A stretch of 64,000 bases of DNA, taken from positions 82,340,556 to 82,404,555 of the forward strand of contig CM055899.1 of assembly GCA_029582155.1 (NCBI GenBank), in the 5' to 3' direction. Every line of letters begins with the position of its first letter. Position 1 is the first letter of the stretch. The notes beneath the pieces are model-generated. The model saw only the letters and a program-made list of their open reading frames with translations. It was not told the origin of the DNA and did no database searches. Shown one piece after another: positions 25,471 to 38,660 of this stretch. This DNA comes from Panopea generosa (taxonomy: Eukaryota > Mollusca > Bivalvia > Adapedonta > Hiatellidae). Both the position numbers and the translations under genes were made by a program.

Positions 25471-25655
25471 AACACAAACGGTATACTAAAATTAAGGATG
25501 CATATAATGTCATGTAAAAATTTTACCACTATAATCAAATTAAAGGCGAGTCATTGTGGGTTATATTATACCATTCTTGCACGATATTTACCGATCAAGT
25601 GTCTGTATTGTCTTGCATCTGAATAATATTGACTCCAAAAGTATTAACTATATCG
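25471..25655 (+). repeat. Dispersed repeat family B, copy 1
   Basis: Shares a colinear run of blocks with 34144-34328: aacacaaac-gtatactaa, tgacatgtaaa…taccact, tcattgtggg, ttgcacgatatttacc, cttgcatctgaata and ctccaaaagtatt. Similarity ends sharply on both sides, as expected for an inserted element. Confidence 0.7.
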
Positions 25656-25779
25656 CAGTATTCCAAGGCATCTGAGCGCAGAGTCCAGAAACTAGGTGTC
25701 ACGAACGTATATATTATCTTAATGCAAAGAAATGTATTACATTGCGTGTGTACAATACCTTAAACATTTAAAAATAAGT

Positions 25780-26010
25780 CTGTAGCACAGTTTGCCATAA
25801 CCCAACCTTGGGGATGAAAGTGACATATACTAGCTTAATAAGCCACAAGGTCATTGTGCTTTAAATACATATTTACAAACGTATCATTGTTTTACATATA
25901 AGGGGTTATAGTCCGGTGTTTTAATGGTTTACTGCTTGTTGAGTTTATCACGGTTCCCTCTATCTTTAGCTGATGACCACCAGGACGGGGAGCGCAATGG
26001 TATAGAATTT
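25780..26010 (+). repeat. Dispersed repeat family A, copy 2
   Basis: Diverged copy of 23305-23492 in the same orientation. Lies directly between repeat B and the PIF/Harbinger coding fragment, so A, B and the transposase piece may belong to one decayed transposon. Confidence 0.55.
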
Positions 26011-26098
26011 CTCTATAAGCAGTCGAGAGTCAACTTCATCTTGTCTTAGCTTTACTTATCAAAACGCTGCTATCGCATACACATCCTCTTCAGTTGCA

Positions 26099-26299
26099 TT
26101 GGTTAGTGACCCTGGCACATGCTCAGATGCCCAGATATGGAACCAGTGTGATTTGAGGGAACACATCGTGGATAAAACCATTCACAAACCACCAGCAAAC
26201 CCTCTGCCTGGAGATGACAGGGACACCCTCTACTTCATCATTGCGGATGAAGTATTTGCCCTCTGCAGCTTGGTGATGAAACTCGTAGCAGTTTTATAA
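26099..26299 (+). pseudogene. PIF/Harbinger transposase fragment (HARBI1-like)
   Basis: Short reading frame giving VSDPGTCSDAQIWNQCDL, then PPANPLPGDD and DTLYFIIADEVFALCSLVMK. This order (SDAQIF-N-S-L, P-PLPGDD, YFI-ADEAF-L--LMKP) is the middle of the DDE nuclease domain of PIF/Harbinger transposases and HARBI1 proteins; the Asp in ADE is a catalytic position. The usual LMKPY continuation is lost after VMK and the frame stops 15 bases later. The N-terminal half and the final catalytic Glu are not visible. Only about 65 codons of a roughly 350-residue family remain, so it is a dead fragment. Confidence 0.72.
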
Positions 26300-26399
26300 G
26301 TTCTAGCAGTTGATCACTCTCTGGATGTTAGATTGGGTTTGATTTGGCTTGTCAATGCAGCCGTGTTTATTTCCGGTTTGACAACCTTTTAGTAATCCC

Positions 26400-26680
26400 T
26401 GACACTACCTAATAATATATTGTAATTCCTAGTAAAAACGTACTGAAACGTAGTAAAACGTAGCGAAACATTGCAGACACCTAGTAAAACGTACCGACAA
26501 TGAATCGCTTTGATACCCGGCCTGCCACATGTCAGAGGGGTTGGTCCGTAGTAAAACTGTGTACAACGTAGTGAAAACCTATTCGAAACCTAGTTAAACC
26601 TAATACCTCTCCAAACAAGGCACAAATACGGTAATACGTAGGGATAGAAACGTAGTAAGACCTAGCCCTCAATACATGAC
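26400..26680. repeat. Degenerate short-motif repeat (cgtagtaaaa-like)
   Basis: A ~10-base motif, acgtagtaaa or cctagtaaaa, recurs about fifteen times at irregular spacing, always on the same strand, downstream of the Harbinger fragment. Too degenerate for a clean unit length. Could be a decayed subterminal repeat region of the transposon. Confidence 0.5.
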
Positions 26681-26689
26681 AGTGTGACT

Positions 26690-27670
26690 GGCGTCTAATA
26701 TACGATTAAAATTTAAATCAATTTATTATTATGAAATGATTTTTGACACCATAATGACATTGTAAAGCATAGGAATACTCTTCTAATCGATTTCTAAACT
26801 CAATTCCAGAAGTACTTAATTCACGCCTTTCTGACTTTATGGCATTGAAAGTACTTGCAAGCTTCATTTAAATAAATCTCTAATTTGTAGTTTAACGAGT
26901 TTACAGAATTCAGTAAAATAGCCGACGTCCTATTACGATAGTTGTTTTAATTCTTTACATTAAATGAAAGTTTTATATTACAAGAATATTTGATTTAATT
27001 CAAATTGATAGCTATCAGATTAGCAAAATTATCTTCATTTTACTTCATTAAATATTTGAACATGTCGACATCTATATACGTGACCAGTATGTGTGCCGCA
27101 GACATTCTAGCATTTCGATTCTAATATCAATTTGATATGTTTCTGTGAGATTGTCGTATGCCGCTATATAAATATAAATGCTATGACATTATCTTATAAA
27201 TCCGATTGCTTTACCATGTCATCAACGCGTCAAAAATCGTCATTGAAACTTAATACATACGCAAGCTCCAAATGATGCAGATTGCGTATGATATTGCTAG
27301 TTTATATTCATGTTTTATCGAGTTTATTGTCATTTTCTCAACACATAAAACGTTATATAGGACATGTCTACTTGTGTGGACGCTTTGGAACCACTCGGCT
27401 ACAGAGTACCCTTATATTCGTATTTATGCATGTACTAGTGTAATATGAACCTTTTGTATATGCTCGCACGACAAGAATTTCGAAATTGTACAAGTATATG
27501 GAAATCATGTGATTACAGGCACAATGTTTACGTTTTCATTGTAGTCTGAACGCTTAACAAACAAATACATCACTTGTTTTAAATATAAAATCGAGATATA
27601 TAAGCATGTATCTTGAACAAAAATAAAACTTTACAGCCGAAACTCGTTATTTTGATTTCCAAAGTAACAA
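26690..27670. other. AT-rich sequence, nothing recognised
   Basis: No gene, RNA or array supported. Confidence 0.45.
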
Positions 27671-27675
27671 CTCAT

Positions 27676-27820
27676 TAAATCAACATATCAGTAAATCGAC
27701 ATATCAGTAAATCGACATATCAGTAAATCGACATATCAGTTAATCGACATATCAGTAAATCGACATATCAGTAAATCGACATATCAGTTAATCGACATAT
27801 CAGTAAATCGACATATCAGT
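27676..27820. repeat. 16-bp tandem array, 9 copies
   Basis: Unit aaatcgacatatcagt, with a/t variation (cagtaaat or cagttaat) at one site and a variant first copy (tcaacat). No unique spacers, so not CRISPR-like. Confidence 0.95.
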
Positions 27821-27824
27821 TAAG

Positions 27825-30060
27825 GAATCAAATGTTGAATACTTTGACCGCTATCCCTAACACTAGATCGTATTATTGGGTATAAAAGTGTGTTTATGTC
27901 AGATTTATTTTTTCATTGCATTGATCAAGGAACTATATAGAGAAAGAAAGACTACTGACTGATTTTATGAACGCTCGCATATTCACGTAAAACCACGCAT
28001 TATCTCGTTTTCAATTATCTTAACTTCCATTCATCTAAAGTACACAAATCAAAATCTTACACTGCAGAACGAAATTCTCAACAAAACAATACCATTCGCA
28101 GATATTTTGTGTTTAGAATTGTTGAAGTAATTTTGATGACAAAATTTGTATACTGCAGCTAAAATAAGACATAACGAGTAATTTTCCTTCTAACTCAATA
28201 CCTTCAGTTCAAGATCATTTTGCGTGATCGAAACATGTTTCAATATTTAAGATTACATACAACTTACATTTTTCGTACAAGAAAACAGTTGCTGTGAATT
28301 ATGCATGCTTAATTTGCCAAATAATCAATCATTCGTGTTCTTTTTTATCAACATTTAGTCAGGAGATGCAAGTCTCCCTTCTTTCTACACAATTCCTTGC
28401 ATAGATGGATAAACGTTATACTTCGTTTTATTTTGTTCCTGTTGGTCTGTTCGTTATTTTTTTTTATATTTTAGATGTTAAATAAAGCCATATAAGTTTT
28501 TTTATATATGTGTTGACGTTATTGCAATTTTGATAAAATAATGACCGATACGCCTTATCAAATTGTGTATTTATTAACAAGTTTGCCAATATTGTTAATC
28601 TTACATGAAATTGTACCTGTCACGTTAGTGAATAAAGAACATATATATATGTTATGCATATATATAATTTATATTTGTCAGTTACACTCACTGTTTTTGT
28701 TATATCATTTCACGATACGCACAATGTGTGTATTGATGTGTACATCGTCTTTTCCTAAAGATATTTCTTTAGGTTTTCATGCGCACCAACTCCGCACACA
28801 AAGGGAAGCAATTATGTCGAAACCTGACAGTTTTTACATACTACTATACTAAATCGGACCTTATTTCAGATGCCACAATCATTTACGGATCCGCCTAAAA
28901 TTGGTCTCCTATATTGTGGTCAATATATGAAATATGCATACTGGTATGAAATAATTGTTTATAGCAATTTAACCTGAATATGAAATATAAAAGAAATCCT
29001 AATATGTATACAAATATGCTCATTTCGTACAAATACGTCAATTTTACAACTGCAGTTTATTTAACGATGATCTACTTTAAGAGCTATTTTTACTCACATT
29101 TCGCGGTAAAGTGTTTTTTTTATATTGATTGTCGGAGAGTATCAGAGAGTATTTTGTGAGACTTTAAGCAAAAAATATCCAAACGCAATATAAAAAAAAA
29201 ATAAAACAACGCATTATTTTTGTTACAAAATTGAAAAACAATTGGCACTCTGCCGAAATGATTTTGTATTTAAAAACCCTAAACAATTAATTTCAAGCTT
29301 ATAATTAATATTTTCGTGAACATCAGTATTATATATGCATATGCACATACTGATCAACTGATCCATTCTCTTTTTTTTGTTTTTAAATAAAATATTTACA
29401 GAAACAAGCTATTCATGTAACAATGTGTAAGCTATATATATAAAAATAAACAACAATACAATACAAATTACTATATATTTAAAACATAGACGACAAAAAA
29501 AACGCAGTGGCATGTGATGCATGGGAATATTGCGTTTCTGAAAATCTTTATTTTCATATACAAATGGGTAGGCTGTCGTAACTTAGTCAGATCGTATTAG
29601 ATTTCAAATATAATTATCGCTTGGTTTCGTTTAGATTTCTAATGCAGCTGTATATCGTTTGTATTGTTAACCATTGCGTATCTTTTTTGTTTGCATTGTA
29701 ACAATTCGATGCCACAGTAAACAAACGTGGTATTAAATTACAGGAATAATTTCACCAATTATCACCTCTGGAGATTTGCCTTTCATCTTTATGCATTCTT
29801 TAAAATTCTATATATCGAAAACATAATCAATCAGAGACGGCAAAATTGTTTGAATTGGTGTATATTGCGAATTAATGAAATTCATTATATCGGGACTTGA
29901 TTAATATAGAAATAGAACAGAACAGAGCATATATTTTATTTTGAATCACAGTATAGTATACATACACTATCTCATCATGACATATACATATATACAAATT
30001 CATTTAACACATGAAAGGTTCACATTCACAAATCGCACATACTACAACATACTATTCACT
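27825..30060. other. AT-rich sequence, nothing recognised
   Basis: A 103-codon frame at 28541-28852 is hydrophobic and repetitive in composition with no family resemblance; treated as chance. Confidence 0.45.
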
Positions 30061-30064
30061 CTTT

Positions 30065-31250
30065 GAGATAACTATTCAGCTGGGCTATTGGGGCACTTTA
30101 CAATTGTATCATAAGAGCCATTGACATCCATAAAATCTATTTGTTCAGTAACTAGAATTTCAGTTACTCGCTCACTAAAATTTTATTTTTCGGCTTCAGA
30201 TTTCCATTTAAAATTTATTTTTGAGAATTTGTCAGACGTAGATGTATTAAATTTTATTTGTTCAACTTTAAATGCAATAAAAATTGGTAAGTGTCTTGAG
30301 ACGTTTAACAGACGTTCGTCTTCAATGAAACAGTCGGTTATGTCATATAGTAGTGTTACGTCCACGAATATGTGACCGATTAGACTTGGTTGACCATTAC
30401 CAAATGGGTAAAATGACATGCTTGGCCCTTTACATAATTAAGTATTTGTAGTTGATTTCATGTTCAAATTTTGCATTGTTTTGTTTAAGTATATGTCTCT
30501 ACTTCTTACTAGTTTTTGTCCTACTTAAGCATTAAAATCACCTATAAAAAAAAAAACCTTCCCTCATTCACAATATGTACAATATATATCGTTTAGTTTA
30601 TCAACTTCATTTTTGAAATATTCAAATTTGTGATTAAAACAAGGCAGATATACTTGTACGACAAACAAGATAAGAATTGAAATACGATCACTATCAGAGT
30701 CAGTCACCTGTATATTGTGATCTTGAGATTGATGCCATTAAAATCCAACACCACATTTGCTAACTTTCCTACCATTTACATTTTTCAGATCATCGTCGTT
30801 AACAATATGTGCATTATAGTCATCACTAATAGTATCCATTAGATGCTTGCTTTGCGGTGAAAGCCAATGTTCAGAGATGCCACATATGTCTTTTAGATTT
30901 TAGTTAATTCATAATGTACAGTATACCGGTTATAATACCAGTAACATTCCACGTTATTATGTTAAGGGGAATTGTGGGACTCAAAAAGGTAACTGTTGTT
31001 TTTTTGGTTGTATCTTTCTTTATATTCCGACCGGTTTAATGTATGTTTGTCTTACAAGATTCTCGATTCATCCCCATTAACAACCATTTGTGCCGATTTA
31101 CTATCCGTTCTTTGAGTATACAGAAATTTGGTATGTGATTCTTATAATTCTGTAAAAAATCCTTCAAACCATCTTCATCACTTTTAAGATCGATTCCAGT
31201 TATAATATACGATTTAACCTTTTTTGTAAAACACATTTGAACCGATGACC
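30065..31250 (-). pseudogene. Dead non-LTR retrotransposon: ORF1 tail and APE-type endonuclease
   Basis: Reading the minus strand from 31250 down: an ORF1-like tail (KKVKSYIITGIDLKSDEDGL), then the start of an apurinic-like endonuclease (IITWNV near 30945), CGISEHWL, GGVGF-like KCGVGF-WH, DRISILILFVVQVYLPC, GDFNA near 30530, and finally HIFVD and NVSRHLPI near 30290. The order matches LINE endonucleases, which nick target DNA to prime reverse transcription. Breaks: several in-frame stops and frameshifts, and the conserved SDH triad is changed to SRH. Similarity fades below about 30065 and no reverse-transcriptase domain follows, so the copy is truncated. The ORF1 call is the less certain part. 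Confidence 0.68.
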
Positions 31251-31259
31251 ACTCTCACT

Positions 31260-34140
31260 CGGAACTTCAACATTTATCTCAATGTTTCATTTATTTCGTT
31301 TCTGTATGATCTATCAGTAAATACGTCATCATAAGTCAAGTCAACTATTGGTTTAACTCGAGGCTAACTATCTATCTTTGCCTTAGTCATATTTGGTAAA
31401 TCAGCGGTGTTCATGTTTGTAGCTATTACGCTATGGCCTTCGAAATATACTTTCATATCATTTTCGCATACATCTAATGCAAAATATTATAAACAGGAAT
31501 TTGACAAAGATTCGCATGTAATAACATCAATATTCACATATAATTTTTTCGAATCACCTTTTGATCAAGCGATGATATTTATTTTTGTATTGTGTCTGAA
31601 AGCGACAACGTTGCATTACATAATGACACCTTGTAGGTAACATGTCTTACTCCTTAAATAAGGAATAAGAGCTGTGTACATCGGTATTATGTTTGAATGA
31701 CATTCTGTTCTGTTTGGTGATACTATCAAAGTTAAAAGACGCGTATTGCTATTCTGCAACAAATGGGCAGAATTATGAAAAAATGATAGTGTGTCACCAA
31801 AACATCGAAATTGTGAAAAAAAAAACAACTAGTAAATTATATTTTTTTCTGCATATTTAGACCAATTGATGACTACCTATAGAGACAATGCCTCTTGAAA
31901 ACCTTAGGTTATGTGTTCAGGGTTCAAGCACTTCTCTATATGTAGAACCGTGCAAAATGTATTGATGTGTGAGACGTTAATAACATTTCAGTCTTTTATG
32001 ATAAAATTAACCACGGTACAGTATTATTTTGACAGTACATATGATGTATTGGCGTATTTTCACGAGGGAACTCGAAATAAGCTTCTAGAAACTAAATATT
32101 GTATTTTGAATCTTATTTTCAGTAATTTTTGCATACCACACGTTTAATATATAAATTGGTTACACAGTTAATATGCATGTTTTAAATATAACCACGCACG
32201 TCATCTTTGATAAAGGGACTGTCGTCTAATGACAACTTACCTCTCACCGCTAATTAGGTCGTAGCTTCTACTCGGTCCAGAAACTTATGTGAATGTTTTC
32301 TAGTTACTAGCGGAAGAACGGTGAATCTATTCCGATTTCTGTTGATATCTCTCTCATCTAATACAACTGGATATGCAATATAACGTAAGATGTGTTGAAA
32401 ATGGCTTTTAACTCCTTTTATATACATAACTTACGCTGTAATTGCGGTTTGAGTAATATTGATAAATGTATTCAACAAAAAACATCATTGCTGAATTAAT
32501 AAAATAAGGAGGAAAACGTATACCTGTTTCTTTTATCTCTGTATATTGTAACAAATAACAAAATTTAAAGTTCATCAGATATCAGTTATCTCATCATAGT
32601 ATATATGATAAGGAAGCATATTAAGTTTCTGAACATTCCAATGAGGTGACCTATGCTGTAAATTTATGAATGGTTTTAACTTAAATTCAATTAAACCTTA
32701 TATAAATTGTTTACTCCTTTTTTGGTTGGGTTTTTTAAATGCTACTTCCCCTAACTGTTTTATGTTCAATTTCTTATTTTGTCTGTGTCAAGCACTGTCT
32801 CGTATCTCAATATCCAACTATATCACTTCTTTCAGTGTTAAACACAATCTCAATATGATGAATATTTGGTGTACATAATTGTGTTATAATTGAAGTATGG
32901 TATAATCAAGTCCAGTAAAATTACCATGGCTTTAATAGACATGAATAAGATATGCGAATTATCAAATGCTATATATAGAATCAGAATGGAAGTACAGATA
33001 CGGGAAAAGTAGCCCATCTTTCAGGGTTATATGTGTTTCTTGTATGTGTTACTGTGACGATGTCCAAGACTTAGACAGTCGACGATATATAAATCCTAAA
33101 AACTGTTAATCAATTCATAATAGTAGAAACAGTAGAATAGTAAAGTTGTAGATTTATTATTTGTGGCAAGGCTATCTGTTTTGTTTCACAAGCTTTGTCT
33201 GCTTAACAAAGTATGTGTATTTGTCATGGTGTCAAACTTCTTATTTCATATCTATATATATATTTATTGAACGCATTTAGTGTGCTTTCAAACAATGTTC
33301 ATGCAATGGAATATACATTTTAGTTTTACAATGTTTCCTATTGCATATATTGAAAATGCAACAATTTAGTTTCCATACAGTAATAACAATTTAGACAAAT
33401 TTTGTTTTTATAAATGTTATACCCAAAAATAGTCTTACAGCTTATATACATGTAATATATAACTTTTTTGTGTGAATAATACATAAACGTGAGATATTAT
33501 TATATTAGATGTAACAATTTTGTATCTTTTGGAAACATAAGGAACTCATTTTCAAACAATTTTAAAAAAATAGTCTCATAATCCCTTGGTGCTACTGTAC
33601 TATCGCTTTGTACTAAATATTTCATAATTTCAGTGTTGCTTCAAATTACGTTAATTCCTAATAAAACACTCACTCGCCCATAAGTGAATTTAGATATAAT
33701 TGAAGTTGATTATAAAACTGTATCCTTTGAAATAATATTCAGACTTGCGTAGTTAAGCAGCCCAGTGAGCTGGAACTTACACATATTGTACACATAGTTT
33801 CGTAAATATGTATGACAGTGATTAAAATGAAATACAATTTAAAGATAATTGATGTTTTTCGCACAAATTCTGCTGTGGCTGCCTTACACTTCGCTGTCAT
33901 GTGTATACATGTTTGTAAATAACGTCAATAGTAAATATATAACTATTATAAGCTTTTTGACTAATGCATTGTGAAAAAATACAGACATGTATAGAACAAA
34001 AATAAAATAAAAGTAAAACAGGTTCATAGCAATTATATCCTGTAATGACAGAACGTTATTTGTTTTTCATAATGATTATAAGTATACATTTCATAAATGG
34101 CATACCCTTTTTGTTTTTGTCAATGGTACATAGATGGCAG
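31260..34140. other. AT-rich sequence, mostly unrecognised
   Basis: Positions 31260-31420 may continue the LINE ORF1 relic on the minus strand (broken by stops). The rest shows no supported gene or array. Confidence 0.4.
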
Positions 34141-34143
34141 CAA

Positions 34144-34328
34144 AACACAAACTGTATACTAAGCTGAAGGATTTATATAATGACATGTATAAATCCTACC
34201 ACTTAGATTTAATTCAGTCACTGTGGGAGTAAGTTATTCGATCTCTGCACGATATTTACCAATCGAATGTCTGCATTCACTTGCATCTGAATAAAAATCG
34301 AGGCTCCAAAAGTATTCATTATAGCTAT
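34144..34328 (+). repeat. Dispersed repeat family B, copy 2
   Basis: Second copy of the element at 25471-25655, same orientation, diverged by many substitutions and small indels; neither flank is shared. Confidence 0.7.
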
Positions 34329-34339
34329 TAAACCATTTT

Positions 34340-37300
34340 GAGAATGAATTCAATTGGAATTGTTGATTTATTACGTAATAATTATTTGAATGGCATTGAA
34401 ATCAATTCGCTGATTTAATGTTTTCATGATCCTCGATGTATCCGCATAATCTAGAAACGTGGCAAAAACACCAAAAGAAGTATTTAAGAATACTTGTTTT
34501 TATTTTGAATTCTCAGAAACAAATGGAAAGCCTTCAAACAATTATAGACAAAAAATGAATAATGTTTCTTAATGTCTCCTTTAGAGACAGTTTGATTATC
34601 AACTTGAGGTTATTTAACATGAGGGAATGCAGTTCTTTAAGCTGCTTGTGGGGCTGATGTCGAGAGTCTGGTAATTGGAATAATGTGTTCCTTTCATTCT
34701 ACGCACCCAATTCAGGATTGTATTGATATAATGGAATAAGCTTATATAAAAAACATAATAAATGTATACTTTGAACATTAATACTTTGTTTTAACATTTG
34801 TTCAGTTTTTTGTTATCTTGATTGTCAAGAAAGCTGACTGCATTCGTAAATTGATATCCAGTATTTGTCCTCGATCCGATATTTGATGTTGTTTTTGATA
34901 AGCATATCAACTCTGGGATCGAACCCACAACTTTAAGTACGAACATACATTACACACAAAGTCATCGCCTTATTTTAAAAGCTGTGAGTATCCACATTTT
35001 AGTGTTATAATTTTTTGTAGAAAACATATTTCTTATTAGTGTAAAATTTTATATTGAAAAAAGTAGATCTACCCTTTGTGTATTTGAGATTGTATTGTTA
35101 GATACTTGTGTTGTCATTTTCGCACATAAATATCAAAATTGTTTTTCATTTAAAACAGAGGATGTTACGTATTACAAATAGAGTTTTCTTTCTTCGGTTG
35201 CGACCTGTGATTCTATTTACGTATTTATAAAAGTTTTCTGTAAAATGTTCGGAGTTAAATATAATTTTTTAACTATAAATAACCATTAACATTATGAAAC
35301 CTTTGTGCTTGATACAAACTATTATAGAATAAATTCACATAGCTTAAAAATTAGAAACCCATTAGATTTTTTCAATATTTTTTTTTGTAATAATCATGTA
35401 TAAACATTTATAATTTACGTTTACTGTTGGTGTCAAATTAAAAATGCGCTCGATTATCAAATACTTGGCATTCTAGAAAGTTCCATTCACCATAAATTAA
35501 AAAAAAAAAAAAAAAATACAATTACTTCCGTAAATGTTAGAAGAACATTGACTTAGACTTTATGTAATTGCAATAAGAAATATACTTGTGAATGTTAGAA
35601 AAAAATGTAACCAACATTATTCAAACGATACATCGACAAAAATTGGCAAACCTAATTCTGGCAGTAAGTAGTATCCGAAAAAAATCGAAACGATGTATCG
35701 ATATTTTTATTTTAATTGACACCGTACCGGTATACATTCATTCGTCAAGTCGTGTGAACTTTTTAAAGATAATCTTTGTGTACTATTTCATGTAATGAAA
35801 TGTAACTCTTATTCATTTCAGGCTATGGATTTGGCAAGACATGTTTTTACACGTGGATCACGCGTGCGACAACATGAATGACGCATTAACTTTGTAGATT
35901 TTTGGAAACAAATAATGATTCTTTTTTCATCTTAAATTTCGCAAAACAGAAAACTGTTTTTATTTCACTATTTATACCTTTAATTTAGAATTGAATTGTT
36001 TCTGTTTTAGTGAAAACTATATTTAACTAAGAATACTCGACAATGTTTAAATCATATTTTACCTATTCATGTAATTCCATATTTGCAACCCCATGGATAT
36101 ATTACTCACTAAATCGTATTGTCAACATATCATGTAAGGGATTACATAATGTATTAGTGAAGTCCTGTTTTGCTCCAGCTAGTTTTGAAATTAAATTATT
36201 AAAATGTCCTATAAAAACAACTCGAAATTTCCTTATTCTTTTTTATAATTGTTATGATAATAATAGATTAAAGTAAAATATGTGGTACACATTGTGCGAC
36301 CATATGACCATAATTTTACAAAATATAATACCGCTCTTGAAAAAACAGCTTCACAAAATATACCAAGTATTTTAGTTGTAGCTCTATAATATTCAAAAAG
36401 ATATTTAAGGAAAAGTTATCAAAATTGTCGAGTTCCCTTTTAACACACAAAAGAAAATGCACCATTCCGCAAATATGCATATTATACATTGTAATATATT
36501 ATGGAGATAAATAGATAAATGGGAAACAATATCAATAGAATTAATTAAACATAAACATTATATTTTCATCATTATTTTATGTTTTTGTGATTTGTAACAA
36601 ATAAAATTATTGTACTCAATTTTAAGCTACTAAAAGAATAAAAAACAAGAAAAAAATGTTTATTTTTCTACGAGAAACTATTGTTAACTATATTTTTCAA
36701 ATCGAGGTCACAAATATAGCTAGATCATAAACTAGATTGCAAGAAGCCCACCGAAGGTCAAGTTAGGGATGTGATATATCTCGGGCCAAAATGATAAAAT
36801 AGTTATCCAGTAACCTAATGTTAGATTAGAAACCAAAGTGGTCAAAGGATAAAATATAATTTTGAGTTGAGTAGGACCGTTTGTTGTTTAATCCATGTCA
36901 TGCGCGTTTTACTCAAAACAAATTCGATGGCTCGTAGTTACATTAGTTATATGTGTATAAACTATTTAATATCAACATATATTTGCTTATAGCAATACAA
37001 TTACATTACACAGGTAGCATTATTATATATATTCGTACACCCTTATATGCAGAAGGGTTTGGTCAGCCGTTCTTCCAATATACTACTCGTAAGTTATGGA
37101 TCGCGCTAGAACAAGAATAATGGCCGTCATAATATGAGTGCACTCATTCTAAGTTTAATAAAAGTTAAAATAAGTATTATAATACAATCAGCATTTTATT
37201 TTTAAGTTTATAGAAAGTGAAACGATCAAAAGACATAAAGTGAAACAAAATTATAGGATTCCTTGACTCAACATTTGGAAAGTAGTATTATCTAAATCGC

Positions 37301-38655
37301 GTGTTTTGTCAGTTAAAACGAACAGTATTTTTATGTACTTTGAAGTTCTAAACATGATATAGTAGTGTCCACTTCAGGCACTTGCAGCAAAATGGTACAT
37401 TTAAGAAGATGAACTGTACGAATTGTGCATTAAATGACGTGAATAATCAGCTTGCTAATCGTGATTTATTGAAAAGTTTTCAAGATAAAACTCGCCGAGA
37501 AGCCTCGTTTCTTGTCTTTATTTTAAGAGTCTGCAATTTATCAATATAATTCCCGTGAAAAAATAATTTATATCACGTGACAGTAATAGTGCAATATCTA
37601 AATGTAAGTCCTAGACTGACGAAGACATTATTCATATCACGTTTAGCCCATATAAAGGGTGCATATTCAAGGCGACATATCTTTCGTGATTTTCTTTAAA
37701 TATTTAGAAAGAAGGTTAAACTAGATATCATGTACATAGCTCCTAATCGACCGAGGGTCATAATTTGTTGCACATTAATAATAATTGGTTTCACAAAATA
37801 TTTCTGTCAAATATAACTAATATATACTATTGCCGTATTGCAACTTATTTATGTATACCATATACAACATCAAACTGATTCATTCAACGAGTGTGTATGT
37901 TTAACCTAATGTTTATGTCTTTGACGTTTAGTTCTTTTATTGAAAGGGACTTAACTCTACTAATTGTTTGAAGACATCCATTGCCGTATCGATGACGAAA
38001 TATCCTGATAATTTCTTACATTTGTAACTTATTACTGAAACGATAGAAACAAATTCAAGGGAAATTTCAGTTTGTAGTTCAATGCTTGTTTTTAAATTTT
38101 TGAACCTATCGTGCCACCACTAGTTTTATACAAAAGAAAATGATGACACATTCTTAGACAGTACGACTAAAACAATAACACTTGTATATGGATTGAACGT
38201 GCGAACATGAGTCGAATAGAGTGGTTTGGCCATTTAATATGATCACTACAAGAGCAACAGCATTGATCATGAAAAGTTGGATGGCCATATTTTAATTTTT
38301 CTAAACGAGTTGCATTTTTACAAAACAATAAATTCACTCAGACAGAAGTAGACGTAATTGATCTTTTTTGGAGTTTCAGAATGTTCTTTAAGCCGACACA
38401 ATGACATTTCAAATGCGAATTAATGAATTTAATTCTGCTCTCGATATGGTATGTTTTTCCTTCGGAAACGGAATTCGTATTTTATTAATTGAAAACTGTG
38501 TTACTACAGAAAGGTTAAGTGCAAACCGATACTCACTCAATGAATAATTCATAACGGTTTATTAGATCAACTGCACAATCGTCATGTTTTTGTTTGTTAA
38601 TAACTGCCAATATTACAGGACATTTTGATCCCGTACAGAGAAGTATTTTCAAGTA
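34340..38655. other. AT-rich sequence; weak SINE-like spot and poly(A) run
   Basis: At 34915-34975 the minus strand has a B-box-like GGGTTCGATCCCA in a short stem but no clear A box, perhaps a decayed SINE head. An 18-base A run lies at 35499-35516. No gene recognised. Confidence 0.4.
35499..35516. repeat. Poly(A) run of about 18
   Basis: Uninterrupted A tract. Could be the tail of an unrecognised retroposed element, but no source is visible upstream. Confidence 0.8.
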
Positions 38656-38660
38656 AGAAA

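Noticed and set aside
27676-27820. Regular short repeats resembling a CRISPR array
   Set aside because: Units of 16 bases are directly adjacent with no unique spacers, in a eukaryotic context.
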